A DNA stretch of 64,000 bases from Phialophora verrucosa (lineage: Eukaryota > Ascomycota > Eurotiomycetes > Chaetothyriales > Herpotrichiellaceae), in assembly GCA_002099365.1 (NCBI GenBank), contig MSED01000001.1:682001-746000 (forward strand). Direction: 5' to 3'. This document shows positions 45,950-56,790 of this stretch, in pieces. The position numbers were made by a program, and so were the translations under genes. The first letter of the stretch is position 1; the number at the start of each line of letters is the position of its first letter. The notes under the pieces were generated by a model that made no database searches, had not been told where the DNA came from, and saw nothing but the letters and a program-made list of their open reading frames with translations.

Positions 45950-46701
45950 TGGAAGTCGGTGATGGTCCACGAGTCTCCCCAGCTCAAACTCTGGAGCGAG
46001 CTGCGTGTACCTGTCAAAGCATTCGATATTCGACGCTTTGAGGGAACACGGAATTCGCCCAGACAGCCACACCGTACCAGACACGATAGCCGAGACGATC
46101 AGCATTCGGCATTTATGAAAGACCACATCTTAGAACCAAGAGCCATCCCAACGCTTCAAGGGTGGAAGAGAAAAGACAGTCGAACAGACCGGATCACTCG
46201 AGATGTGTTCGCAGAGAGCACAGCATAGGGAGATCCGGGAGATAGAAAAAGAAAGCCTTCCTTCTCTGCTCATGCTTTCCCTCCTGCTCTTCCTCCTCGA
46301 AACAACTAGTCTGAACGTAAGGTCCAGCTCTAAGTCCAGGTATGGTGTTGTGTCTTTGACTCGCTCTGCTTTACCTTGCCTTGATCACGCACAGATCATA
46401 GGTCTGAATATGCGCCCTGTCCGCAGAAGGGTTTACAAGATATGATGGCCCAAGAGAATGGCCACGTATTGCGCACGGCAGTATTACAGTATTAAGACTA
46501 TTACTGTCTATTGGTGGCAGGCTTCCCTCCCATTACACCGGGACCCAATTGCATAGATACATATATACTTTCATTCGTAGCATCAAAGGCCCCGCCGCAC
46601 TTGCGTCACAAAACGACGTTGATTCCCATCATGGGGGTGGTCTAAAAGTAAAAGGTGGCTAAAAAGCCTGGTCCGCTCAAACTTGAAAAAAAATCAAACG
46701 C
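45950..46701. other. Intergenic between convergent genes
   Basis: 752 bp between the stops of the tRNA-binding protein and the SNARE gene. No feature beyond presumed 3' UTRs. Confidence 0.45.
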
Positions 46702-47571
46702 TCACTTCAACAAAATGATCAACAGCACCAAGATCACGATGAGGACAATGATGGTTGTGATGCCCCAGTTGTCCTTGGCCCGCTGACTCACGCCCTTTAA
46801 TCGCCGCTTCGCACCGTCCAGGCGCCCTTGGTGCCGATCCACGCCGCGATCAACCTCGTCGAGCAAGCCGATTTGGCCCTCGAGCTCATCCCCGACCTGC
46901 ATGGCAAGTTGCCTCTGTCGGCCTATGCTTTCGCCGAGGCGGTCGAGCTGCTCGTCCTGCTCGGCAATGACCTGCTGGTGGTACATGTGGATCTGCTGAT
47001 TCGACATGTCTGCCGTGGGGTCCGGCGTGCGCGCACGGCCACCATCTTGGTCCTCGTCATCCGTGTACCGCGAGGGGAAGAGCGCCGCGCGGACAGCCTC
47101 GTCTTCGGCATCGTTGAGCGATTCTTGCGAGGGGTTATCTCTGAAGCGGACGTTTTTCGCCCCCGCCTGGCTTTGCGAGGCGTCTTGTCTCCTCAGGTTG
47201 GAGGTTTTCTGCTGCTGCTGCCGGCGCGCAGCGTCGCTTGATGTCCGTGTCTTGGCTCGGGCAAAGTCTTCCTTCAGAGTCGGGTCGTTCGGGGATAGGA
47301 GGATGTCATCGGCGGCGGCGGCGGTGGAGCTCTCTCCCTGGAACTGTCGGGAGAGATCATTATATTGCGAGCGCAGCTGCGGTAACGATTCGTCGTCGGG
47401 CGAGCGGGAAGACAGGGATTCGATGCCTTCGCGGAACGACTCTAATGAGCGGGCGATGTTGGAGTCTTGTGATGGGTTCGGGTCGAGATTTAATGAGATG
47501 GCGCGCTGGCGCTCGAGGAGGGAGAGTTTAATGTGGTCGGCGAGGAGGAGGAGTTGCGACGGATTGGACAT
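46702..47571 (-). CDS. Syntaxin-8-like Qc-SNARE
   Basis: A single exon of 289 codons. It is a tail-anchored membrane fusion protein of endosomes and vacuoles. The N-terminal part (SQLLLLADHIKLSLLERQRAI, SFREGIESL) forms a short helical domain. A disordered Gln/Ser/Asp-rich linker follows (about 90-200), then the SNARE motif at about 205-265 (VIAEQDEQLDRLGESIGRQR, VGDELEGQIGLLDEVDRGVD) with the central glutamine in ELEGQ, and a C-terminal membrane anchor (TTIIVLIVILVLLIILLK) reaching the last residue. This layout fits the Syn8/syntaxin 8 group better than Tlg1. It is divergent from the RING protein gene. Confidence 0.9.
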   Translation of the reverse strand: MSNPSQLLLLADHIKLSLLERQRAISLNLDPNPSQDSNIARSLESFREGIESLSSRSPDDESLPQLRSQYNDLSRQFQGESSTAAAADDILLSPNDPTLKEDFARAKTRTSSDAARRQQQQKTSNLRRQDASQSQAGAKNVRFRDNPSQESLNDAEDEAVRAALFPSRYTDDEDQDGGRARTPDPTADMSNQQIHMYHQQVIAEQDEQLDRLGESIGRQRQLAMQVGDELEGQIGLLDEVDRGVDRHQGRLDGAKRRLKGVSQRAKDNWGITTIIVLIVILVLLIILLK

Positions 47572-48245
47572 GACGGGCCGTGGCTGGAGAGGTGTTTGAG
47601 GCGAGTCGAGTGTTGGGAGCTGAGCGTCTGTAATAACGGCCAGTCGATCTTCACACAGCCAAGAGTGTTCCTGTTGTTCAGAACCTTGAGTACTGGCTAT
47701 GTCTCAGACGTGGAACGAATCGCATGGGCCAAGCGGGTGGTCGGGTGTTGTTGCGTTTGTCGTGCTCGTACTCTGTACTCGGTACTTTGTAAGCTGAAGC
47801 CTGCGGCCACGGTGGAAGAAGTCCGGGGGAGTGGCGCCCGGAGGCTCGAGGCTGGCAGGCTGGGCGGGGACCGCGGCAGTCAATGGCAAGTTCAGTTACG
47901 AATACGAGTAGTTATGAAAGCGGCGCGGCTGGGGTGAGTCGCACGTGAGCCCGCTCGGATCGGTTCTGTCTCAGCCATCCAGCCACCCACCCCCCCTCCC
48001 ACGCCTCTCCCAGCAGTCAACGCCAAGCTCCCACGGGCCACGGCGAGGAACAGCGCATGAGGCCCATGGAGGAGCCCCGACTCGACGAATCTCTTCTCCA
48101 CACGTCGACTTCCGACTCGGACATACAACAACCTGTGACTTTATGTGCTGTTTGTCCCCGGCGCCCTTCTTAAACATGCTCCTCCTCCTCCTCCTCATCT
48201 CCCTCCGCCACTCACTGACTCTAGGTTGTAGAGCCGACCGCCAGA
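47572..48245. promoter_or_regulatory. Divergent promoter region, SNARE and RING genes
   Basis: 674 bp with a long C-rich tract (about 47975-48005, on the plus strand) and CTCCTC repeats just ahead of the RING gene start. No gene is supported. Confidence 0.45.
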
Positions 48246-49859
48246 ATGGATGACGACCACGATATCCCCGTGTCGGACTTTGGCCTAGACAGCCCCGTCC
48301 CGCTGCAGTCGCAATTCAACACCCTCTTTGCGGAATTCGCTCGGTCTCGTCCCCGCGTCTCACCTCCCAGATCCCCCTCCGCCCGCCAGTCACATCATGA
48401 CGGTCCCAAGGAGTCCGAGCACGCCGCCCGTTTGGACTTACGCTCGCTCGAATATGCCGAAGACTACGACTCCCACCTGATGTGCCCCATTTGCCACGTG
48501 CCGTTCGTCGACCCGGTTGTCCTCGAGTGCGATCATACCTTCTGCGAGTCGTGTCTGCAAGAGTACCGAGAAGGTGACCAGAGCGGCCAGCGCAATCAGT
48601 GTCCTACTTGTCGAGCTTTCGTCCTGTCCGTCTCCCGCAAGGCGTCCCGCCTCATCATCAATATGTGCAACGAGGTCAAGGTGAACTGCCCCAACGAAGA
48701 CTGTGAACAAGTTCTCCCTCGAGGCTATATCGAACGACACGCAACCCGGGAATGTCCTCATCAGCGACTGGAATGCCCCGATCCAGGCTGCGGCAAAATG
48801 GTCAAGAGGAGGAACTTTGTTCCCGAGCAATGCATCCATTCCACTCACATCGAGTGTGATTGTGGCGCCGTCATCGAATTAGGCAAGGGCGAGTGGCTGA
48901 GGCACAAGGATGAAGACTGCCCCAACACTGGCGTCCAATGCAAGCAGTGCGGCCGGAGGATCTCGGCCAGAGACTACCTGAACGGGGTGACTGGCCATAT
49001 CTGCGACCAGGACCATTTCTGTCCCGGGAAGGAGTACGGCTGTACAGATGAATTTATTCCCGATGAGCTAGACCAACACGTGAAGTCCTGTCCGTTAGCG
49101 AGGATGGCCCCTCACCTCAAGAGGCAATCACAACTATTGCAGTCTCTACAAGAACAATTGGCCGTGGTCAAAGTTCGCAACGAGGTCCTCGAAACGGGTT
49201 TCGAAAAAATCAACGACATTGTCAATGATCGTGTCCTACCTCGCATTGACCACATCGACCGTTCTCCTCCTCCTGAGTCCGACATCGAGGAGATCGAACG
49301 CGACCACATCCCCTCAGCCATCTCGCACCGCGATCTCCTGATGCCAGCACATCTTCGCGCCCTGACCCCCTCACCAGACCCCTTGGCTAGCACCATCTCG
49401 CAGACACAACAGCATCTGCTCGCCCTGCACGAATCGTTGCGAGGGACTGTCGACACCCTGGAGAATGACATCACCGTTATGGCTGGTAACATAGCCGATC
49501 TGGACGCCCGAACTTCCATGCAGTTGATGAACGAGACGCTACGAATCAAAGAGGAGCTCGCTCACACCAATGCTGCCTTATTCAGCACCCGGTCACAAGT
49601 CCAGTGGCTGCTCAATCGCGAGAGGATAGGCCAACAGCAACAGGCAATGGGTATGCGTGGTCGGACGCCGTCCGTTCAGCCTCCCTCCACGAATCTAGAT
49701 CCATCGGCCAGAAGTTCGGTCTCGGACAGCACAGATCCTTCGGCGCAAGGGTCCAGTTCCGAGAGGCAGCCGTCGCCAGGGTTTGTCGCGTCGAGTCCAA
49801 ATTTCAGGCCACAAATGAGGAGGCCTAGTGGCGGGAGCCAGGAGAGGGTGAAATTGTAA
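48246..49859 (+). CDS. RING / TRAF-type zinc finger protein (probable E3 ligase)
   Basis: A single exon of 537 codons. After a disordered N-terminus, a complete C3HC4 RING runs over residues 80-122 (C80, C83, C95, H97, C100, C103, C119, C122). It is followed by TRAF-type zinc fingers (VNCPNEDCEQVL, ERHATRECPHQRLECPDPGC, GVQCKQCGRRI, CPGKEYGCTDEF) to about 285, a coiled coil (LQSLQEQLAVVKVRNEVLE), an acidic linker and a second coiled coil at about 380-460. The tail is Ser/Pro/Gln-rich. This RING-TRAF-coil order is that of TRAF-like ubiquitin ligases; fungal examples are little studied. It would act in the cytosol with an E2 enzyme. There is no MATH domain, unlike animal TRAFs. Confidence 0.9.
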   Translation: MDDDHDIPVSDFGLDSPVPLQSQFNTLFAEFARSRPRVSPPRSPSARQSHHDGPKESEHAARLDLRSLEYAEDYDSHLMCPICHVPFVDPVVLECDHTFCESCLQEYREGDQSGQRNQCPTCRAFVLSVSRKASRLIINMCNEVKVNCPNEDCEQVLPRGYIERHATRECPHQRLECPDPGCGKMVKRRNFVPEQCIHSTHIECDCGAVIELGKGEWLRHKDEDCPNTGVQCKQCGRRISARDYLNGVTGHICDQDHFCPGKEYGCTDEFIPDELDQHVKSCPLARMAPHLKRQSQLLQSLQEQLAVVKVRNEVLETGFEKINDIVNDRVLPRIDHIDRSPPPESDIEEIERDHIPSAISHRDLLMPAHLRALTPSPDPLASTISQTQQHLLALHESLRGTVDTLENDITVMAGNIADLDARTSMQLMNETLRIKEELAHTNAALFSTRSQVQWLLNRERIGQQQQAMGMRGRTPSVQPPSTNLDPSARSSVSDSTDPSAQGSSSERQPSPGFVASSPNFRPQMRRPSGGSQERVKL

Positions 49860-49881
49860 TAGCTTCTCGAGCTGAGAACAA

Positions 49882-50008
49882 GCATTGAAACTGTAAAGAG
49901 CCTCTCGAATCTGAGCAGTCTGAGACCAAATCAAAATCATTGAAGTCGTAAAAGCCTCTCGAACCTGACCTGAGTAATCTTTAAGAACCAATCATTGAAG
50001 TCGTAAAC
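49882..50008 (+). repeat. 55-bp tandem repeat downstream of RING gene
   Basis: The sequence GCATTGAAACTGTAAAG followed by CCTCTCGAA starts at 49882. It recurs as TCATTGAAGTCGTAAAAGCC at 49937 and as TCATTGAAGTCGTAAA at 49992. The spacing is 55 bp both times, so there are two full copies and a partial third, diverged from one another. It lies within or just after the 3' UTR. Confidence 0.75.
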
Positions 50009-51237
50009 AAAACAAGTCTCGCACGCACCGTAGCAATGTGTAGGTATGTGGGGAACCACTGACCACTCATTAACATGGAATAGTTGACGTACCGGTGTCA
50101 TTGAGAGCCGAGAGTCGAGAGTCGAGCTTCGTTATATAACCAATCCCCTCCTCACCAAAGACGATACTCGGTATACACAGAGTAGTGGATGGGCACAGCG
50201 AACGACATGGATTTGCGCCCGCCACGGCCGGCCACCGCAAGAAAAGCCCAGAAAGCTCAGAAGCCCCGAAGCACAGGAAATCTCCTTATCTCCCAGAGCC
50301 TTGCTGCACGTCTCGCTTATCCCCATCGGATATCGGATGGACCTACCGTTTGCGGGGCTGGGGGGACGAGCGTGAGAAGGTTAAAGGCGGTCTTCTGCGC
50401 GTGAACCATTCATCGACGCGATAAATGGGCTACCTAAGCAGTAGATGGCGAGATGGGGGGATCGCGATTGGTTACATACAGTCAGTACCTGGGAGAGGAA
50501 AGCGAGGAGACCTAGGCCTAGGAAATTTACCGCGAGCCTTGGTGCCTTGCACATCCCGCCCACCTCTCCCCTTTGCGATAATACCAGCGATTTGATTGCT
50601 GTACTGTATGTGATAAGGATAAGGTTATTGATGCGGATGCCGAGTTGGCGCGTGTAAAGTAACTAGCTTCTCTGCTCTGGCTCTGGTGTACCTTGCCTTG
50701 CCTGCTGTTTAAGGACGAGATAGATGATACGAGTACGGGGACACGGATCTGGACATGGACATGGATCTGGAAGGATAGGATACATATATACTCGGTAGTG
50801 GGACGGACACCGGACAGTCACTCGGTCAAGTCGGTCTGTCGATTCTGAAAACTTGAACTATTATCCTGGATATCCTCTTCCCACCTTCGAGAGAGACGGT
50901 ATTCTCAAAAGCAGACCACCACCATCGAGTCCGGCTCCGTTGATTGCCATCCAACAGTGCGCTGCATCTACTGTCCTCTCGAGTACTGTATCGCGAGCCT
51001 CCCATATCTTTTCATCTCGACTCGTCTCATCCCGAATCACGCAGCGGATTCGCCTAGTAGGATACCTGAATTCCAACAGATACTTCCCTCCCCAGCATAT
51101 CACCGTCTGGCCACAGCAGCAGCATCTCTCCCATTCCAGGGTCCTTGACTATTCCAGTATTTCACCACGAGGCGAAGAAAGGAGGCACCGGACGCTCGCT
51201 ACGGTATTTCTCGCGTTTCGGCCGTCAACACGTCAAC
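50009..51237. promoter_or_regulatory. Intergenic upstream of flavin protein gene
   Basis: 1.2 kb between same-strand genes. A short GGACATGGACATGG repeat lies near 50750. The last 250 bp are a CA/CT-rich leader. No coding sequence is supported. Confidence 0.45.
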
Positions 51238-52429
51238 ATGAGCCGCGGACGCACGCTCGAGTATCCCAAAACGCCCATCAACAAGGTCAACCGGTACAAC
51301 CAGCGAGGTGAGTTGGAACCCTCCCCAAAGTGCTTGACTGAGGGAGATCCCGCGACGGGCTGCTCGAAGTGCCATGTCGGTTGGATACTGCTGTAATTAC
51401 AGCATGCATGTCCTTGCTAACTCTCTCTCGTTCCCAACACCTAGCCACGTACGATCTCGAGCAGATCCACACCATAATCAACTCGAGCACGGTTGTTCAT
51501 GTCTCCTTCAACACGCCAGATCCGGGGAATCCATTTCCCGTGACTTTGCCCGTGAGTATGGCTGAGTCGCGCTGAGTCGAGTCGAGTCGAGTCGAGTCCC
51601 TGCCCTTTCTTTCCTTTTCGATTCCAATGCCTCGGTCCCTCTCTTGCCTGCCTCCTCCTCTCCCCTCTTCCCCATTGCCCTACACTGACCTGCCCTGCCC
51701 TGCCCGAACCACAATCCAATAACAGGCTAACTCCATTCCCCACACCAGATGGTCGGTGTGGCCGCTTCGTTCGACCACCCGTCCGCTTCCCTGGGCGAAC
51801 CCCTCGACGTCTACCTCCATGGGTACGTCAGTTCGCGATTGATGAACTTGTCGCGCCGCGCCGAGACGGAAACATCATCATCACCCGACGCACCAGCGCC
51901 ACCCCAAGGTCTCCCCGTGACCATATCGGCCACCAAAGTCGACGGTCTGATCCTCACGTTAACCCCCAACACGCACGACGTGAACTACCGATCCGCCACC
52001 CTATACGGGTACGCCACGCTGGTGACTTCGGTGGAGGAGAAGCTGTGGGCCATGGAAATGGTGACTAACAGCGTGGTCGCGGGCCGGTGGGTCCACACGC
52101 GCGTGCCCCCCGACGCGGCCGAGATGTCCAGCACGAGTATTCTGAGGGTCAAGGTCGTGGGAGGGAGTGGGAAGATCCGTGTCGGCGGGCCGAGGGATGA
52201 GAAAAAGGATCTGGACCGCGCGGATGTACGCGCCTCGGTCTGGACGGGGACGATCCCTGTGTGGGAAGCGTTCGGGGAGCCTGTGGCGTACGAGGGCGCG
52301 AACGTCGTAGACGGGAAGGCCAATCTGGTACCACTGGTGCCGGAGCATGTCGTGAGTTTTGCGCGCGAGAGGAGCAAAGAGAACGAGCGGTATGCGTTGG
52401 CAGCGGTGGAGGATCGGAGTCAGGATTGA
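51238..52429 (+). CDS. Pyridoxamine-phosphate-oxidase-like flavin protein
   Basis: Three exons (51238-51307, 51445-51551, 51749-52429) give 285 aa. The start RTLEYPKTPINKVNRYNQRA, then YDLEQIHTIINSSTVVHVSF, PVTLPMVGVAASF, LYLHGYVSSRLM-like text (read here as VYLHGYVSSRLMNL), ISATKVDGLILTLTPNTHDVNYRSATLYGYA and IPVWEAFGEP, is the fungal form of the PNPOx split-barrel family related to nitroimidazole-reductase-like proteins (flavin-nucleotide-binding). Members bind FMN; the reaction in fungi is not established, and it is not the true PNP oxidase. No signal peptide is seen. The introns are 137 and 197 bp. The second contains five GAGTC units. The splice junctions are confirmed by unbroken family text across them. 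Confidence 0.88.
51564..51598 (+). repeat. (GAGTC)n pentanucleotide microsatellite in an intron
   Basis: Five perfect GAGTC units at 51574-51598, preceded by a separate GAGTC at 51564-51568, about 12 bp inside the second intron of the flavin protein gene and close to its donor site. Length variation here could affect splicing; this is inference. Confidence 0.85.
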
Positions 52430-53963
52430 AGCGCTAGAGAGGTTCCACGGTTAAGTAATACGAGTTCGACTGGAGAAACTTTCGGGGGTTCATGTCTTCT
52501 CGTATCATGCCATTCTCGTGTCGATCATGTCGTCGAGGCAATGGATCTGACTCGTGTGGGCTGCCCGGCCCAGCATCCGAGTAGACTGGTGAAGGGGCTA
52601 CTGTGTCAGGGCCGTTGGCATTGTAGGGGCAATCCTCGAGGGAGGAAAGTGGCTGGCTGGGTGTTGGACTCGTCGATGATGCCACCCACAACATTTACCG
52701 ATATAAATAATTGTATTCCCGTGACTGAGAGCGCACCTTGATGATTCCCCCGTCCTGGCCATTGCTCCTTGCATCACCTGCAGGATGCGGCTCAGTGGCT
52801 GTCCCGCCGATGACCTGAAAAGATGCTACCCTTCTTTGCTCCACTCCCCAATAAAGCAAGAGTTCAGCAAGATCTGCACATTCTGAGGATGGCGCCTCGT
52901 ACTGATAAGCTCTAACACTTGCATAGTCGGTACATACCAAGATGCGAAAGCTGTAGCAATCTTCTGGAAGGTCCTGTCCCTTGCCCACATGCCGTGTAAC
53001 CCGCGAGGCCGGCTATTGAAGGCCAACGCCGCCGATCGGGCCGCCATCTACAACAAACAACGCATGATCTCCCTGCGGTGGCTCGTACGGGAGCGCCAAC
53101 GTCGGTCGACACAGGACGGAAAAACCGCCACATCCCATGCAGGCTGAATCAAGGTCGGAGCTGGTCTCCACGCCAATGGATCAACCCGAGGAATGGGTCG
53201 CACGGATACTTGCATCAACGGCATGTGAGAGGCTGAAGCACGCGTGGATGCTGCTCGTGTCAACGAAGACCCACTGTTTCAGACGGTGGCGCCCTTGAAA
53301 ACAGCGTCGCCGGTCGTGATTGAAATGCATACCTTTAGGCTGTTCCCTTTCATATTGGCTCGTGTAAGGGTTCATTGACCTCCCACAGCCAGGCACGAGA
53401 GCGTCGCAGGATCTTCGGACGTTATTTAGAGCTCGGACAGTGTTCGACAGTAACCCAGTGGCACGGAAATGTGAACATGGCAGACCCGCGTTTGGCACAG
53501 TAGATGGCTCCGCATATTCTGCCATCACACTTCTCACATTGCACTTGGCTGTCCGCACAACTACCCTCTCCGGAGTCGTTGACCGCCATGGCTGAAGCAA
53601 TGGCCTGACCGGCGGCATGTCTCCGCCCTTCTGTCTTGATCTGTATTGTTCTTTCACTTCTCAGCTTTGCCATTCTTGCAGCGTTTCATTCTGCGTCCAA
53701 CTCATTGTCGCTCATTCGTACATGTCTTATTCACTGCAAACGACATCCCCGTCGCTTCACCGACGTTCAGCAAACGGGGACGGCGAATCAAACGGAGTCG
53801 TCGAGATCCGCTTTCTCACGGCGTTACGGGCCTCCTTCTGGGATATATCTGTTGTCTGAGTTAACTCTGACTTGTGTCTGATTCGAACCACCAACATTCT
53901 CACCGCACACCCAAGACAGCATACAATCCAACAGACTAGAGGAACCAACATACCACAGACACA
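52430..53963. other. Intergenic, no convincing gene
   Basis: 1.5 kb between same-strand genes. A minus-strand frame at 52826-53047 begins with a basic, presequence-like MAARSAALAFNSRPRGLHG, but it has no family match and its only splice option is 36 bp long. I see no RNA gene. Confidence 0.4.
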
Positions 53964-54343
53964 ATGGCAGGTTTCAAGGAGTTTAGAGTGTCAGTGATGA
54001 AGAAGATCGACTGGCTGAAGGGCAAGTTGAAGCGTCGCTCCGGCCCGGCTGCTTCAAAACAAGAGACGAAGATGGTGATTGTAAGCCATTGCCCTTGAAA
54101 CGGACTCGATGACTGCCACAAGACTGACCCTTTCTGCTTCAAGGGGAGCCCGACCAACTTCCGCCGGGAAGAGGTCACCCTCGGTGTCGACTGTCAAGGG
54201 TAAGATCCGTGAAGCCGATGATCGTTCTCATGGGAACAGCACTGATTTTCCATCACAGAAAACCAGCATTGGTGGAGAAGGCGCGGGAGGACGCGCAGTC
54301 GATGCACAATGCTGCAAAGGCGGCGTCCGGTCTCGTTGTCTGA
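53964..54343 (+). CDS. Small CRIB-motif-like protein (85 aa, three exons)
   Basis: Assembled here from three short exons (53964-54080, 54144-54199, 54259-54343) with introns of 63 and 59 bp (GTAAGC...TTCAAG and GTAAGA...TCACAG), 258 coding bases in all. The protein is basic at the start (FKEFRVSVMKKIDWLKGKLKRR), then reads VIGSPTNFRREEVTLGV, then a helical Ala-rich end (ALVEKAREDAQSMHNAAKA). The middle follows the order of a CRIB motif (I-S-x-P-x-x-F-x-H-x-x-H-V-G) with Gly, Arg and Leu at usually conserved places, so binding to Cdc42 or Rac is possible but untested. The exons are too short to show in a simple frame search. The polybasic start could bind membrane lipid, as in small Cdc42 effectors. 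Otherwise unrecognised. Confidence 0.72.
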
Positions 54344-54557
54344 GAGCGGACGACATGCACAACGGCATGGACAAGGGCGGGACTCACAACGAGATCCAAG
54401 GGCTGACACAACGACAAGTCCAAAAGAGACATTTGGCCTTGACGGGCGACTGGGCTCTTTCAACGAGCTTCTTTTCAATGATGATCGATAGCAGGCGATG
54501 ACATTGGATAGCGACTAGGAAGGTGCTGCACATAAGATGGAGCCACAGACGAAATGA

Positions 54558-55671
54558 TCATAACCACATTGGCACTTCATCCAGCCGTGACTTTTTCTCT
54601 CGCCCTTTGTCTGGAGGTGGTGCTGGCCCCGGCTTCCGTCTGTCATCTCGAGAATTGATGACTGTTTCTGATGCATCCCAGCCGTCATCCAAGTCAAAGG
54701 TAAACTTGCGTTTAGTCAAATGACGCGTTGTGGGCTTGACATCATCTGTACCAGGTTTGCGTTCAGTGAAGCTCCCCTCAACTGCTCGAGTCACCGAGAC
54801 CGTTTGAGAGTCTATGGCATGGACCACTTCCTTCCGTTGCTGAGGCGCCTTGTGTGGCATATCGTTTAGGTCAACAGCATCATCCTCATCCCCTTCTCTG
54901 GTCTTCTTTCGGGAGCGCTGGCTTCTGGTGATGCCTAGGCCAGCTTTGGTGCTGCTCGATATGCCCTCCAATCCCACCAACGATCGCTTTTGTTGACTCC
55001 CACCAGCCATGAGCGGGGCCAGACTGGTACCGGACCACAAGTTGGCCACTTTGTCGTCCTCGTCCTCGTCTCCGTGTGTTTTGTTACCTGTGACGCGCTG
55101 CAAACTTTCCCTCTGCCTCCGTTCGAGAGCCGCCGTCCTCAACCGATTCTTTGCTTCATTAGACATAGGCGAGGTAGGTGCAGGGAGGGCTTTTGGAAGA
55201 GCTTGTCGAGCTTCTCTGACCAGTCTCTTGTATTCAGCATGGTGTAGGTGCGCGGTATATGACTGCGCCACCGTCTGAAACTCGTCTTCGACCATGATAT
55301 AGGCGTCATCTCTGTCGTAACCCTCGTACATTGACCTGGGATATGGGTTAGAAGAGAGGAAACTTTCAAGACCACACAGGATTGCTTACTCGACGGTTGG
55401 AGGGCCACGGATGGGAGACGAAGAAGGCGTCCTCCCTAAAGATGTTAGTAAGACTCTATGCGCCCTGTGCTTAGAGATACCAACGGCTTGACTTTGGCGT
55501 AGTGCTCGGTTTAGACGCACGGCCGTTGCTTCGCGATGTCTCCTCATCCTCGGACTTGTCATCTTCTGCAGCGCTAGACACTTTCTCTTGCTTGAGGCGG
55601 GCTGCTGCCGTCGCCCGTGGCTTCCTTGCTGGTAGTTCATGCCTAACGTTCCAGGGCAAGGTACGTGCCAT
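54558..55671 (-). CDS. Uncharacterised nuclear-looking protein
   Basis: Three exons (about 55485-55671, 55390-55435, 54558-55335) give about 336 aa. I do not recognise the family. The N-terminus is basic (MARTLPWNVRHELPARKPRA), then an acidic patch (AAEDDKSEDEE), a proline-directed phosphosite-like run (TPSSSPIRGPP), and the best-kept block MYEGYDRDDAYIMVEDEF followed by a predicted helix (AQSYTAHLHHAEYKRLVREAR). The rest is disordered, with basic clusters (RSQRSRKKTRE, KRKFTFDL) that fit nuclear import. The first junction is uncertain: GTTGGT with TTTAG, or GTATCT with GGGAG; both keep the frame and differ by one residue. The second junction is clean (GTAAGC...CCCAG). It converges with the small CRIB-like gene. 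Confidence 0.75.
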
Positions 55672-56296
55672 TACTCAGGTGGTCGGCACCGAGCTGGGAA
55701 GTCCTGCTAAGGCAGGCGTTCAAGGAGGATTGGAGCGTTGTGGATTGTTCGTTCCCAGTACCAGTATATGCATGCTGTTCCTTCGATCACGGCGCACTCT
55801 GGGCAGTCAATGGCTGATGCAGGCAACTCGCTGGTAGTGAAACAAAGAAATGATTATGAGCGAGCGCGGAAGGTCAAGAGGGGACAGGCGTTGTCACGGC
55901 GCGTCCCCCACTTGCATCGCAAGTGGGTTACTAGGCACACGCTGTGTGATGAGCAAAGACAACGAAACAAACGACAACTGGAAAAGAACAAAACGAGACT
56001 AAGATGGAGAGACTCAAGTCTCGACCTTTGAACAATTGCTGGTCGCCTTCTGCAGCCCAGCCATTGTTGCGCATAACATCCTAGGGTATCTAATCTGTCG
56101 CTCGTCCTGAGCGAGCCATAATTCAATGTCGAAGCCACCAGACCAGTTTAATGCAATAGTGGTTCGTAAAAGCGTGACATGACACCAAAGGGACCTGTTG
56201 GTTGGGTTTGTCGCCGCCGCGCCATATTCCATGCTCTCCAGCAAATCTCCGGACGCCTTCACAATAATGCATGCAACACCGTCATGGTTGTTTTCC
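55672..56296. promoter_or_regulatory. Intergenic between same-strand genes
   Basis: 625 bp containing the promoter of the uncharacterised protein and the TFIIA small-subunit 3' UTR. Nothing else is seen. Confidence 0.45.
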
Positions 56297-56790
56297 CTAT
56301 GCTTCACCCGGCTTCTTGGAGTTGCAGCTGACGATCTTGACCTTGTCCGCGTGGAACTCCTGACCACCATCGCTCTTAAACCTAACGTCTTTCACAAGGA
56401 AAGTCCACACATCGTCACAGAAGCGGTAGGTTTCGAGGTGGCCCTGCGGACGGTGTTAGTCGATATCAGGGCGAGTGTCCCATGTAGCTGCGGACCTTGA
56501 ACGTCAGCCTTGACTTGACCTTCTCTGCAAGCGTCTCAGCAATGGCACGGTCGAAATTGCTTAGGATCTTCATTGCCAGTTGAGGTTCAATTCGGCCATC
56601 ATTGATCAGGTCGTCAATGGTATCGATGAGCGCATCGCCAATACTGCACAATTCTTGTCAATATATGATGCCGCTTATCGTCACGACTGCGACAATGGAG
56701 GAAGGCAGCAGTTCTCAGACTGTGGCGAACAGTAACAGGGGATGCCTACCTACTGCCGCGATACAGCTCGTAATACTGTTGAGCTGCCAT
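56297..56790 (-). CDS. TOA2: TFIIA small (gamma) subunit
   Basis: Three exons (56750-56790, 56496-56643, 56297-56443) give 111 aa, the family's normal length. The start MAAQQYYELYRGSSIGDALID, then GRIEPQLAMKILSNFDRAI and VKSRLTFK, form the N-terminal helical bundle. The last exon gives the beta-barrel part (YRFCDDVWTFLVKDVRF, ADKVKIVSCNSKK). The protein pairs with the large TFIIA subunit and stabilises TBP on promoter DNA in the nucleus. The family sequence reads unbroken across both junctions, which settles the first donor as GTAGGC after GGC AGT AG. It is divergent from the small mitochondrial-type gene. The symbol is that of the yeast gene. Confidence 0.95.

Noticed and set aside
52826..53047. 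Possible small minus-strand mitochondrial protein
   Set aside because: The first 35 residues look like a presequence, but the rest does not resemble a protein family and the only splice option is 36 bp.
53870..53895. GGTTCGAATC on the minus strand, like a tRNA T-loop
   Set aside because: No matching D-arm or acceptor stem in the 70 bases before it.
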